Under the pieces are notes generated by a model that was given only the letters and a program-made list of their open reading frames with translations, did not search any database and was not told where the DNA came from. Shown here piece after piece: positions 9,327 through 18,022 of a stretch of 64,000 nucleotides of DNA. The position numbers and the translations under genes were made by a program. Every line of letters starts with the position of its first letter. Position 1 is the stretch's first letter. This DNA comes from CAWCVR01 sp963799105 (lineage in GTDB: Bacteria > Acidobacteriota > Terriglobia > Bryobacterales > Bryobacteraceae), in assembly GCA_963799105.1 (NCBI GenBank), contig CAWCVR010000002.1, forward strand, positions 558,001-622,000. The letters are read 5' to 3'.

Positions 9327-10172
9327 ATGAGTACGCCTGCGTCCTTTGAGAACACGCCCATCGCCAAGGTCAGCGAGTACTGGAACACGCGGCCTTGCAA
9401 CGTCCGGCATTCGCCGAAACCGCCCGGCACCCGGGAGTATTTCGACGAGGTCGAAGCACGCAAGTACTTCGTCGAATCGCACATCCCCCGTTTCGCCGAA
9501 TTCGAACGGTGGAAGGGCAAGAAGGTGCTGGAGATCGGCTGCGGAATCGGCACCGACACCATCAGCTTCGCCCGCGCGGGCGCTCAGGTCACCGCCATCG
9601 ACCTCACGGAGCAGTCGCTCGAAATGGCGCGCCAGAGGGCCAGGGTCTTCGGGTTCGAAGACCGCATCCGCTTCCTGCAGGCCGACGCCGAGAAGCTCAG
9701 CCAGACCGTTCCGGTAGAGCCCTACGACCTGGTGTACTCGTTCGGCGTGATCCACCATACTCCGCATCCCGGCCTGGTGCTCGACGAAATCCGCAAGTAC
9801 ACCGGCCCGGAGAGCACCGTCAAGATCATGGTGTACAACCGCTGGTCCTGGAAGGTGCTGTGGATTCTGTTCGTCTACGGCAAGTGCCGGTTCTGGAAGC
9901 TGCGCCGCCTGATCGCCGAGTATGCCGAAGCCCAGGTGGGCTGCCCGGTGGCCTACAGCTACTCGCGGGCGGAGGGACGGAAGTGGCTCGCCGATCACGG
10001 CTTCCGCGTCGCTGGCGTGATGGTGGACCACATCTTTCCCTACAGCATCCCGGAATACGTCGAGTACCGTTATAGGATGGTCTGGTATTTCCGCCTGATG
10101 CCCAAGGCACTGTTCCGCGCCCTGGAGCGCGCCTTCGGCTGGCATCTCTGCCTTACGGCCAAACCGGAATAA
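9327..10172 (+). CDS. Class I SAM-dependent methyltransferase
   Basis: A 281-residue methyltransferase. The SAM-binding motif VLEIGCGIGTD spans residues 67-77, followed by the acidic motif VTAIDLTEQSLEMA and a post-II region YDLVYSFGVIHHTPHPG, typical of the Methyltransf_11/25 group. The C-terminal third is less conserved and ends at a basic helix. The stop overlaps the next start (TAATG), so it is translationally coupled to the following glycosyltransferase-like gene. The target is unknown; the context (sugar transferase, glycosyltransferase) suggests a glycan or glycan lipid. Confidence 0.85.
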   Translation: MSTPASFENTPIAKVSEYWNTRPCNVRHSPKPPGTREYFDEVEARKYFVESHIPRFAEFERWKGKKVLEIGCGIGTDTISFARAGAQVTAIDLTEQSLEMARQRARVFGFEDRIRFLQADAEKLSQTVPVEPYDLVYSFGVIHHTPHPGLVLDEIRKYTGPESTVKIMVYNRWSWKVLWILFVYGKCRFWKLRRLIAEYAEAQVGCPVAYSYSRAEGRKWLADHGFRVAGVMVDHIFPYSIPEYVEYRYRMVWYFRLMPKALFRALERAFGWHLCLTAKPE

Positions 10173-12496
10173 TGTCCACCGCCACGCCGTATCTCTCGCT
10201 CGTCGTCACCGCCCGCAACGACGACCACGGCGGCAATCCGCTGGTTCGCTTGCAGGCGTTCGTGAGCGGCTGGATCGCTCAGGCGCGGCGGCACGGCATC
10301 CCCTCCGAGCTGATCCTGGTGGAGTGGAATCCGCCGCCCGATCGTCCCCGCCTGCACCAGGCGCTCCAATGGCCCGGCGATTTCGGCCCCTGCCAGGTGC
10401 GCTTCATCGAGGTGCCCGCGGAATTGCACCGCCGCTACGCCCACGCCGAAGCGCTGGCGCTCTACCAGATGATCGCCAAGAACGTGGGCATCCGGCGGGC
10501 GCGCGGCCAGTTCGTGCTGGCCACCAACATCGACATTCTGTTCTCCGACGAACTGGCCGCCTTCTTCGCCGCGCGGCGCCTCGAAGACGGGCGGATGTAC
10601 CGCATCGACCGGCATGACGCCATGAGCGATGTCCCGGCCGGCGCTCCCATCGAGGAGCAACTCGCCTACTGCCGCGGCCACCTGATCCGCATCAACCGGC
10701 GCGAAGGCACTTTCGCCGTCTCGCCCGACGGCTCCCCGACGCTGAGCCCCGGCGACATCGCCGCGCCGGACGCCGGCCTCCTCTTCGGCAAAGGCTGGCT
10801 TCCGGTGGAGCGCTATGTGGCCCAGGAGCCGTTCCGATGGGCAGGCCAGACTTCCGAGCTGCTGCTGCGCCGGCCCCCCGCGAACGCCGCCGCGCTGACG
10901 CTCGATCTGGAACCCGGGCCGGGCACCGGCGGCGAGCCGCTCGATCTGGAAGTGATCGGCCATGGCCACCAGACCCTGGCGCGCGTATCGGTGGGCCGGC
11001 GCAGCCGTTTGAGTCTGCCCCTGAGCGCGCCGTTTCCCGAGGTCCTCGCGTTTCGCGTGCATGGCGGTGGATTGCCCGCGAGGAGCGACCCCCGCGTGCT
11101 CAACTTCCGTGCCTTCCGCTTGGATTGGACTCGCGGCGCGGGCGGCGGCTCTGCCAGCCTGCGGCCCATCCGCGTCCACGGCCGCATTGCCGCGGTGTGG
11201 TACGCCGCGCAGCACGTCATCGACCGCCTGGCTAAGGGCGGACGGCTGGTAAACCTGACCGTCCCGGTCGCGCCGCGGGTGCGCCGGGCGCTGAAACAGT
11301 ACGTCGAGTTTCGCGGATTCGTGGGCATGCTGCGCCATGCGCTGCCTTACCTGGAACGGCGCCGGGCCTTGCGTGCGGTGGGCGCCGGAGTGCCAGGCGT
11401 GGATGTGTTCCAGCCGGGGAGCGGCCTGCTTCCAGGCGCGCGCTGGGGCATGCTCGATGACTACCGCGGCGAGAGCTTCCGCCGCGCCCGCTCCGGCGCC
11501 GAGATCGTGGTGAGCGCCAACGCGCCCGCCGAAACCGAGCTCTGCCTGATGTTGGAACCCGCGGAGAGCGGCGCCCTGGACCTCCGGGTAGTGGACGCCG
11601 CCGGCAACACCGCCGGCGAACATCGTTTCGCCGGCCTGGGTTCCTTCCGTATCAAATTGCCGCGCGTTGCGGGCGCAACCCAGGTCTTCCGGCTGGAGTC
11701 CGCAGGCGCGGCGGAGATGAAGCTGTTCCACTGCGGCTGGACGGGCCCAGGCCGGGCAACCGGTCCCGGTCTGTCGCAACCTTGGGGCGCGGGATGGCGC
11801 TGGGACGCCGCCGCCGGCAACATGCAAGCACAGGGACGCGCCGAGTTGGTGGTGACCGCCTCCGAGCAGGGTACGGGACCGCTCTTTCTGGACCTGGAGA
11901 CAACCGTCCCGATGGCCTTCGAAATCCGCGATGGCGACGACCGCCCACTGGCAAGTTTCCACGCCGAGGGCCGCGCCGTTCATCGCCTGGATCTGCCGCT
12001 GGAGCCGGGCCGGACCCACGTGGTCTCGCTCCTCGCCGCCGGCCCGTTCCGCGCCTGGCGCTGCGACTGGACCGCCGCGCCGCGTCCCAACACGCCGTCC
12101 AGCGCTGTATTCCTGCACACCAACGGCTGCGGCGATTTCACCCTGCTATCGCGCCGCCAGTGGTTCGACCTGCGGGCCTACCCCGAGTTCGACCTCTTCT
12201 CCATGAACCTCGACTCCATCTTCTGCGCCACCGCGCACTTCGGCGGCGCGCGCGAGGAAATGCTGCGTGAGCCCATGCGGATCTACCACATCGAGCACGG
12301 TTCCGGCTCCGGATGGACGCCCGAAGGCCAAGCCAAGCTCTTCGAGCGCATCGCTGCTCGGGGCTTGCAGTTCGTGGACAACGAAGAAGTGCTGATCTGG
12401 ACGGCGCAGATGGGCCGCCTGGGCGCGCCCATGATCTTCAACCACGAAGACTGGGGACTGGACGGGGTGGATCTGCCGGAGACGGTGCTGGGGTAA
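10172..12496 (+). CDS. Large glycosyltransferase-like protein (GT-A N-domain, unknown C-terminal domains)
   Basis: A 774-residue protein whose first 200 residues resemble a GT-A glycosyltransferase: the strand and loop SLVVTARNDDHGGN at the start, ELILVEWNPP near residue 50, KNVGIRRARGQFVLATNIDILFS near 100-125 (TNID in the place of the usual DxD) and DVPAGAPIEEQLAYCRG. Residues 210-610 are rich in beta-type segments that repeat loosely (LELMLEPAESGALDLRV and LFLDLETTVPMAFEIRD look like related carbohydrate-binding-type units). The last 130 residues (GDFTLLSRRQWFDLRAYPEFDLFSMNLDS) look like a second enzyme-like domain. It has no signal peptide or membrane helix. It overlaps the methyltransferase stop by one base. 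Confidence 0.65.
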   Translation: MSTATPYLSLVVTARNDDHGGNPLVRLQAFVSGWIAQARRHGIPSELILVEWNPPPDRPRLHQALQWPGDFGPCQVRFIEVPAELHRRYAHAEALALYQMIAKNVGIRRARGQFVLATNIDILFSDELAAFFAARRLEDGRMYRIDRHDAMSDVPAGAPIEEQLAYCRGHLIRINRREGTFAVSPDGSPTLSPGDIAAPDAGLLFGKGWLPVERYVAQEPFRWAGQTSELLLRRPPANAAALTLDLEPGPGTGGEPLDLEVIGHGHQTLARVSVGRRSRLSLPLSAPFPEVLAFRVHGGGLPARSDPRVLNFRAFRLDWTRGAGGGSASLRPIRVHGRIAAVWYAAQHVIDRLAKGGRLVNLTVPVAPRVRRALKQYVEFRGFVGMLRHALPYLERRRALRAVGAGVPGVDVFQPGSGLLPGARWGMLDDYRGESFRRARSGAEIVVSANAPAETELCLMLEPAESGALDLRVVDAAGNTAGEHRFAGLGSFRIKLPRVAGATQVFRLESAGAAEMKLFHCGWTGPGRATGPGLSQPWGAGWRWDAAAGNMQAQGRAELVVTASEQGTGPLFLDLETTVPMAFEIRDGDDRPLASFHAEGRAVHRLDLPLEPGRTHVVSLLAAGPFRAWRCDWTAAPRPNTPSSAVFLHTNGCGDFTLLSRRQWFDLRAYPEFDLFSMNLDSIFCATAHFGGAREEMLREPMRIYHIEHGSGSGWTPEGQAKLFERIAARGLQFVDNEEVLIWTAQMGRLGAPMIFNHEDWGLDGVDLPETVLG

Positions 12497-12613
12497 CCGC
12501 CCTTCGCCTCGAATACTCCTGACGACGGACTGAGGCTGAGGGAGCGCCACGGCCAGGCCCCCGTTCACCCCACCGTAACCCACCCTCAGTAGAATGTAGA
12601 TACGGAGTCCACC

Positions 12614-15040
12614 ATGTCCACCTTCGCACCGCCCGACGCCGCGTTAAGCGCGTATGGGATCGCACGGTCCACCATTCAGGGGGCGCCGCTCGGCGCCGAC
12701 GAATTGCGCAAGACCGACGCCTACTGGCGGGCCTGCCGCTACCTCGCCCTGGGTATGATCTATCTCCGGGAGAATCCCCTGCTCAAGCAGCCGCTACAGC
12801 CGGACCATATCAAGAACCGCCTGCTGGGACATTGGGGATCCAGCCCGGGCCTCGCCTTCACTTACGTCCACCTGAACCGCGCCATCAAGAAGTTCGACCA
12901 GAGCATGATCTTCCTGGCCGGTCCGGGGCACGGCGCGCCGGGCGTTCTGGGGCCGGTGTATCTCGAAGGCACTTACTCCGAGGTTTACCCGGAGAAGAGC
13001 GAGGACGAAGAGGGGCTGCGCGAGTTCTTCAAGCAGTTCTCGTTTCCGGGCGGCATCGGCAGCCATTGCACACCCGAAACGCCGGGCTCCATCCACGAAG
13101 GCGGCGAACTCGGCTACGTGCTCTCGCACGCCTGCGGCGCGGCGTTCGATAACCCGGACCTGATCGTGGCGGCGGTGGTGGGCGACGGCGAATCGGAAAC
13201 CGGTCCGCTGGCCACATCCTGGCATATTAGTAAGTTCCTCAGCCCGGTGCGCGATGGCGCGGTGCTGCCCATCCTGCACTTGAATGGTTACAAGATCAAC
13301 AACCCCACGCTGCTGGCGCGCATCACCCACGACGAGTTGGAAAACCTGCTACGCGGCTACGGATGGACGCCGCATTTCGTCGAAGGCTCCGACCCGGAGA
13401 GCATGCACCAGGCCATGGCCGCCACCGTGGACCACTGCGTTTCGGAGATCCAGCGGGTACAGCGCGAGGGCCGTGCCACCGGCGTGGCCGTGCGTCCGCG
13501 CTGGCCCATGATCGTGCTGCGCTCGCCCAAGGGTTGGGGCGCGCCCGAATATGTAGGTGGCCACCGGCTGGAAGGCTTCTGGCGCGCGCACCAGGTGCCG
13601 CTGCCGGATGTGAAGAAGAATCCCGCCCAACTGCGCATTCTGGAAGACTGGATGCGCGCGCAGAAGCCGGAGGAGTTATTCGACGCGAGCGGCAAGCTGA
13701 TCGCCGAGCTGAAGGAACTGGCCCCCACCGGCACGCGGCGCATGAGCGCCAGCCCGCACGCGAACGGTGGATCTCTGAAGCGGTCGCTGCGCCTGCCGGA
13801 CTTTCGCGCGTATGCCCAGGCAGTCGCCCAGCCGGGCGCCATCGAGGCGGAGAACGTGCCCCCGCTGGGAGCTTTTCTGCGCGACGTCATGAAGGCCAAC
13901 ATGAGTAACTTCCGCGTGTTCGGCCCCGACGAGAACACATCCAATAAGTTACAAGCCATCTACGCCGCAAGTAAGAAGTTCTGGCTGGCCGAGTACTTCC
14001 CCGAGGATGCCGACGGCACCGAGCTGGCGCCCGACGGCCGCGTCATGGAAATGCTCAGCGAACACACCGTCGAGGGCATGCTGGAAGGCTATGTGCTCAC
14101 CGGACGCCACGGGTTCATTTCGTCCTACGAAGCCTTCGTGCACGTCATCGATTCCATGTTCAACCAGCACGCCAAGTGGCTGTCGATCTGCAATAACCTG
14201 TCCTGGCGCCAGGACGTGGCGTCGCTGAACCTGCTCATCACCTCCACCGTCTGGCGGCAGGACCACAACGGCTTCACCCACCAGGACCCCGGCTTCCTGG
14301 ACGTGGTGGTTAATAAGAGCGCCGCGGTAACTCGCATCTATCTCCCGCCCGACGTCAATTCGCTGCTCTCCGTGGCTGCCCACTGTTTGAAGAGCGAAAA
14401 CTACGTCAACGTCATCGTGTGCGACAAGCAGAACCACCTCCAGTATCTGAGCATGGACGCCGCCATCGAGCATTGCACCAAGGGCATCGGCATGTGGGAG
14501 TGGGCCTGCAACGACCAGGGCGGGGAGCCGCAGCTTGTAATGGCCTCGGCCGGCGACATCCCCACCCAGGAAGCCCTGGCCGCCACCGTGCTGCTGCGGG
14601 GCGAATTCCCCGACCTCAAGATCCGCTTCATCAACGTGGTGGACCTCTTCAAGCTGCAACCCAGCACGGAGCATCCCCACGGGTTGACGGACCGCGATTT
14701 CGATTCGCTGTTCACCGTGGACAAGCCGGTCATCTTCAACTTCCACGGCTATCCCTGGCTGATCCACCGCCTGGCGTACCGCCGCACCAACCACCACAAT
14801 TTCCACGTGCGCGGGTACAAGGAGAAGGGCAATATCAACACGCCCATGGAGCTGGCCATCAACAACGAGATCGACCGCTACAGCCTGGCGATCGACTCGA
14901 TCGACCGCGTTCCCGAACTGCAGCGCGTGGGCACGCACGCCAAGGAGAAGTTCCGCAACATGCAGATCGAGTGCCGGAACTATGCCTACGAACACGGCAT
15001 CGACAGCCCCGCCATCACCGGCTGGAAGTGGCCGGAGTAG
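12614..15040 (+). CDS. xfp: Xylulose-5-phosphate/fructose-6-phosphate phosphoketolase
   Basis: A full-length 808-residue thiamine-diphosphate enzyme that splits xylulose 5-phosphate or fructose 6-phosphate with phosphate into acetyl phosphate plus glyceraldehyde 3-phosphate or erythrose 4-phosphate. Signature segments are HWGSSPGLAFTYVHLNR, GPGHGAPG near residue 105, SFPGGIGSHCTPETPGSIHEGGELGY near 140, and the ThDP motif VVGDGESETGPLATSWHISKFL near 195 with the closing LNGYKINNPT. The C-terminal XFP domain is complete and ends in AITGWKWPE. It is a single-gene unit; no acetate kinase gene lies nearby. Confidence 0.96.
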   Translation: MSTFAPPDAALSAYGIARSTIQGAPLGADELRKTDAYWRACRYLALGMIYLRENPLLKQPLQPDHIKNRLLGHWGSSPGLAFTYVHLNRAIKKFDQSMIFLAGPGHGAPGVLGPVYLEGTYSEVYPEKSEDEEGLREFFKQFSFPGGIGSHCTPETPGSIHEGGELGYVLSHACGAAFDNPDLIVAAVVGDGESETGPLATSWHISKFLSPVRDGAVLPILHLNGYKINNPTLLARITHDELENLLRGYGWTPHFVEGSDPESMHQAMAATVDHCVSEIQRVQREGRATGVAVRPRWPMIVLRSPKGWGAPEYVGGHRLEGFWRAHQVPLPDVKKNPAQLRILEDWMRAQKPEELFDASGKLIAELKELAPTGTRRMSASPHANGGSLKRSLRLPDFRAYAQAVAQPGAIEAENVPPLGAFLRDVMKANMSNFRVFGPDENTSNKLQAIYAASKKFWLAEYFPEDADGTELAPDGRVMEMLSEHTVEGMLEGYVLTGRHGFISSYEAFVHVIDSMFNQHAKWLSICNNLSWRQDVASLNLLITSTVWRQDHNGFTHQDPGFLDVVVNKSAAVTRIYLPPDVNSLLSVAAHCLKSENYVNVIVCDKQNHLQYLSMDAAIEHCTKGIGMWEWACNDQGGEPQLVMASAGDIPTQEALAATVLLRGEFPDLKIRFINVVDLFKLQPSTEHPHGLTDRDFDSLFTVDKPVIFNFHGYPWLIHRLAYRRTNHHNFHVRGYKEKGNINTPMELAINNEIDRYSLAIDSIDRVPELQRVGTHAKEKFRNMQIECRNYAYEHGIDSPAITGWKWPE

Positions 15041-15059
15041 CAGCGCGGCCGCGGCTCCG

Positions 15060-15139
15060 CGACAGCGGTCCTGTCACGCAAATCAGCAAGTCTTTTAAAT
15101 AGAACAGCTTACGAAAGCGAAATGACAGGACCGCTGTCA
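15060..15139. repeat. Two inverted copies of a TGACAG-N5-CTGTCA palindrome
   Basis: GACAGCGGTCCTGTCA at 15061-15076 recurs as its exact reverse complement at 15123-15138, 46 bp apart. Each copy is itself a dyad: GACAG, five bases, CTGTC. The AT-rich stretch between (AGTCTTTTAAATAGAACAG) contrasts with the local GC content. This could be paired operator sites or the two ends of a tiny (about 78-bp) palindromic element. It lies just downstream of the phosphoketolase stop. Confidence 0.6.
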
Positions 15140-15197
15140 AAACCGGCCCCGGCGGCGGCTCCTCGTTCGTGGCAGGCCCCGGATCGCGCCGCGAAGA

Positions 15198-15241
15198 GCG
15201 GGACGAGGGCGTCCCGCGCGGACCAGGGGGTCCGCCCCACG
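15198..15241. repeat. Half copy of the 128-bp GC-rich intergenic repeat
   Basis: This 44-base stretch, ending GTCCGCCCCACG, matches the right-hand end of the full elements at 21090-21217 and 42735-42862. The left half of the element is not recognisable here, so this looks like a truncated copy. Confidence 0.75.
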
Positions 15242-15769
15242 GCCCTAGCCCGCATATCTCAGCGCGCCCCAGAGGCGCAGATCACCAGTGGGGGAAGGAC
15301 CCACTCAGGTAGTTGTTGGTAGGACTTGATAGCTTGCGAGCGTCCGAGACGGGAAACCGGCTAGGGCGAAGCCTCGCGATAAAGCCAACTTCCGGCAATC
15401 GGACCGCAGCGTGATCAAGTCCCTGTTGCGGATGTGGTTGCTGACTGATACCCCGGACGCCTCCTACTTCTGCAAGTGGGGAGTCTTCATGCCTGAGATG
15501 TTCTTCGGGCAGGATAAAGGTGGGCCGTTCATTACCACCGCCCAGCCTGCCCATTTCGATGCTGATGGCGACTGGGTAGGGGCAGAACCCTTCAAGGTCT
15601 ACCCATGCGGCGAAAGGAAGGCGGAAGCAGCGTAGGATCGGACGCGGGCGCGCGCCGGGTCACGGTCCAACGCGCCCGCTTTCCGAAAGCCGGTGTTTCC
15701 ATGGCTTTCGCATGGCTTTCTGGTACGTTTGCTTTTTGGGAGCCAACCACCCGTAAATGATGGAAAAGA
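15242..15769. other. Unassigned interval with a possible 74-codon frame
   Basis: No gene is clear. The best frame runs from GTG 15411 to 15635 (74 codons, including MWLLTDTPDASYFCKWG and FDADGDWVGAEPF), with reasonable composition but no family match that I know. The preceding 100 bases (15300-15410) contain several short complementary segments and GAAA-type loops, as in structured RNA, but I cannot name a class. The stretch 15640-15769 next to the tRNA shows only a short direct repeat (CATGGCTTTC twice, near 15700-15718). Confidence 0.35.
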
Positions 15770-15846
15770 TGGTGGGCGCGACAGGACTCGAACCTGTGAC
15801 CTCCTGCGTGTGAAGCAGGCGCTCTAACCAACTGAGCTACGCGCCC
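15770..15846 (-). tRNA. tRNA-Val (anticodon CAC)
   Basis: Read on the minus strand, a full cloverleaf of 77 bases is visible. The acceptor stem GGGCGCG pairs with CGCGCCC. The D-arm is GCTC-AGTTGGTTA-GAGC. The anticodon stem CCTGC/GCAGG encloses the loop TTCACAC, so the anticodon is CAC (reads GUG, valine). The T-arm is ACAGG-TTCGAGT-CCTGT. The discriminator is A, and CCA is encoded in the DNA. Confidence 0.97.
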
Positions 15847-16860
15847 TTCGGTGGAAACATCGTGCGGATTGGCGTGGGCCACGCCGACATTTGAGTTTAC
15901 CGGAAAATCGCCGGCCGTGCCACTCCCAGTCTTATCCCAGCCCTGCCTCATCGGAACTTCGCACGGCGGATGGGGTCACCCGCCGAGTTTCGTGGATTCC
16001 GCCGTTTGATGAGGATGCGGAGCGCGGAGGCGATCCGGAGAGCGGCTCTTGACGAGTTCCAGGCCGTTTGAGTGGCGTTCCTGGGCGGTCGAGCGGCCGG
16101 GAGAGAAATGTATGGCGTGGCCGTGTGGGGACAGCCAAAGGGGTCCCGTCCCAAACTGTGGTTATGAGCCGAATTCCGAGAACGCGCGGACGGGCGGCTG
16201 GAGTTGGCACAAGCCGCGATACAGTTGGTTGCCGATCTCCGGAAGGCCGCGGTGATACGGCCGGGACGGCTTGGAACGTACGGCAACGTAAGCCAGGCAC
16301 AGGACCGGCACCACCGCGGCCCACCCGCCACTGGGTGCGGCTTGACTGCTGCCGGTTTCCGATAAGACTTTGGGAGGATGATTGCAGACATGCAGGGAGC
16401 CATGCCTGAGCGCCCGGTTTTGGGTCGGTTCTTTCCGGTCGTCTCTTCCGCTTCTCCAGCGAGTGGGCGCCGAGACGACCGCTTGCGGCGCGACTGGAAC
16501 CGGAGCGCGCCTTTGTGGCGACTGGATGGCGTCCCGCTGTCCGCCCAGCGGCAACCGGCAACCGGCTCACTGCCGCGCTGGCAAGCCCGCCGCGGGCTAC
16601 CGCCCTGGCTCACATCGCGGCAAGCCGGAAGCGGTCCGGGCGTTTCTCCGAAAGGGTGACATCCAGCGTACGATGCCCGATTCCGATTGGTGCGGCTCCG
16701 CGGGTCCTTGCGACGCCTGACCCACTCGCCGGGCATGAAATGGTATCGGGCATAAACGGCATCCTCTGCAAAAAGATCCAGTCAAAGCGGCCGGCCAGAG
16801 ACTGAAGAAAGCAGCGCCGGCGCCGGCAAAGAGGCCATCGTGCGCACGTGCGCCGGGGAA
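15847..16860. other. About 1 kb with no supported gene
   Basis: Several frames are open on both strands but none has plausible protein composition, a start with a ribosome site, or a recognisable domain. The sequence is GC-rich and may hold decayed coding DNA continuous with the relic that follows. I see no rRNA, tRNA or clear repeat in it. Confidence 0.5.
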
Positions 16861-17140
16861 CGGCGCATTCCCGAGGGAGATGCGTCCGCCCTCACAGCCA
16901 TGGAAATGACGCTCATCTTCCGGCGTGACAGAAACGTCACGGCGATCGGGTCCGGACCGTGCCTGACGATTTACCATTGCCGCATCGATCCGGCATTCGT
17001 CCGGATGCATGTGCGGATCGGACGTGGTTCCCATTTTGCGTGCGCGTCCGCATCGATGGCCGCGAGTGGCTGGCCCGGCGCATGGATGGGGAAGGACCGG
17101 TTCGGGTATCGCGTTAACGGCAGTTTCCCGAACGCGCCGG
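16861..17140 (+). pseudogene. Fragment of a decayed multicopy mobile-type protein (NGREWLAR family), no named family
   Basis: Frame pieces follow the order of a family of roughly 430-residue proteins, often in many copies per genome, that I know only by sequence. One frame gives LTAMEMTLIFRRDRN and then LTIYHCRIDPAFVRMHVRI (about 16960-17020). A second frame gives CVRVRIDGREWLARRMDGEG (about 17040-17100). The first frame then resumes with RFGYRVNGSFP. The order fits, but there are at least two frame changes and no start or end. No function is assigned. Confidence 0.4.
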
Positions 17141-17296
17141 CTGCCGGCCGGACGACATGCTGCCGCACAGCCGCCAGGCGGCGCCTGGGCTCCGCACCGG
17201 GATGCTCCGCGCCGTTCCGAGCGTTATGCTTGGGTACGTGGCGGTCTTGCATGGGCGGATGCCGGCCCGGCGCCAGCCGCCGCGGGAGGAGTGGGT

Positions 17297-18022
17297 ATGC
17301 TCCAGAAGGGCATGGCAAAGAAGGTCACGATCTTCGTCAACGAGGACACGCAGCACCACTTTGGTTCGTTGTGCGACTCCGTCCTGACGTTCCTGCTTCA
17401 CAAAGGGGTGTCCGGCGCCACCGCCACGCGCGCCATGGCCGGCTTCGGCGCCCATCAGGCGATGCACACAACCAAAATCGAGGTACTCACCGAGCACCTG
17501 CCGATTCGCATCGAGTTCATCGAATCCGCCGCGAAAGTCGACGATCTCATGCCCACCCTCTACGACCTGGTCACCGACGGCATCATCGAGGTCCAGGACA
17601 CGAATGTCGTCAAAGTCGCCAATAAGGAACGCCCCTCGCCGCCGAAAGGGCCGCACACGGAAACCAGAGGCACGGCCCGCTTGATGCGCATCTACATGGG
17701 CGAGTCCGACAAGTGGCAGGGTGAACCTCTTTATGAAGCGATTCTCAAGCGTTTGCGCCTGATGGACGTCGCGGGCGCAACCGTGTACCGGGGCATTCTC
17801 GGGTACGGAGCGAAGGGTCACACCCACAAGAGCGGGCACAACCCGTTCTCGCACGATCTGCCGGTGATGATTTCGGTGGTGGATTCGGAGGAGAAGCTGG
17901 CCAGGGCGATAGACGAGATTGAATCCATGATTCAGGACGGAATCATCGTCCTGTCCGACGTGGATGTGATCCGCCTGGTGCACAGCCGCCCGGCCACGGA
18001 GACCGCGCATGCGAACGGTTAA
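17297..18022 (+). CDS. Tandem DUF190 (PII-like, COG1993) double-domain protein
   Basis: A 241-residue protein with two DUF190 domains. The first, about residues 6-112, starts KKVTIFVNEDTQHHFG; the second, about 128-237, starts ARLMRIYMGESDKWQGEPLYEAIL. The typical GATVYRGILGYGAKGHTHKSG and PVMISVVDSEEKL segments are clear in the second copy and looser in the first. DUF190 proteins adopt a PII/ferredoxin-like fold and often sit beside the CrcB fluoride channel; no crcB is visible here. The ATG at 17297 has a strong GGAGG site seven bases upstream. The end overlaps the next DUF190 gene by 14 bp. Confidence 0.85.
   Translation: MLQKGMAKKVTIFVNEDTQHHFGSLCDSVLTFLLHKGVSGATATRAMAGFGAHQAMHTTKIEVLTEHLPIRIEFIESAAKVDDLMPTLYDLVTDGIIEVQDTNVVKVANKERPSPPKGPHTETRGTARLMRIYMGESDKWQGEPLYEAILKRLRLMDVAGATVYRGILGYGAKGHTHKSGHNPFSHDLPVMISVVDSEEKLARAIDEIESMIQDGIIVLSDVDVIRLVHSRPATETAHANG

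Noticed and set aside
10070..12118. A 682-codon minus-strand frame
   Set aside because: It mirrors the glycosyltransferase-like gene; composition and lack of any motif mark it as a shadow.
15300..15410. A group II intron 5' region
   Set aside because: No conserved domain V motif or intron-encoded reverse transcriptase is present; the resemblance was only to general stem-loop texture.
15041..15846. A genomic island integrated at the tRNA-Val 3' end
   Set aside because: No integrase gene and no second copy of the tRNA 3' end were found in the window.
16922..16941. CGTGAC-N6-GTCACG as a CRP/FNR-type site
   Set aside because: The half-sites resemble TGTGA/TCACA, but the spacing is eight bases instead of six when aligned to that consensus, and it lies in a decayed coding relic rather than at a promoter.
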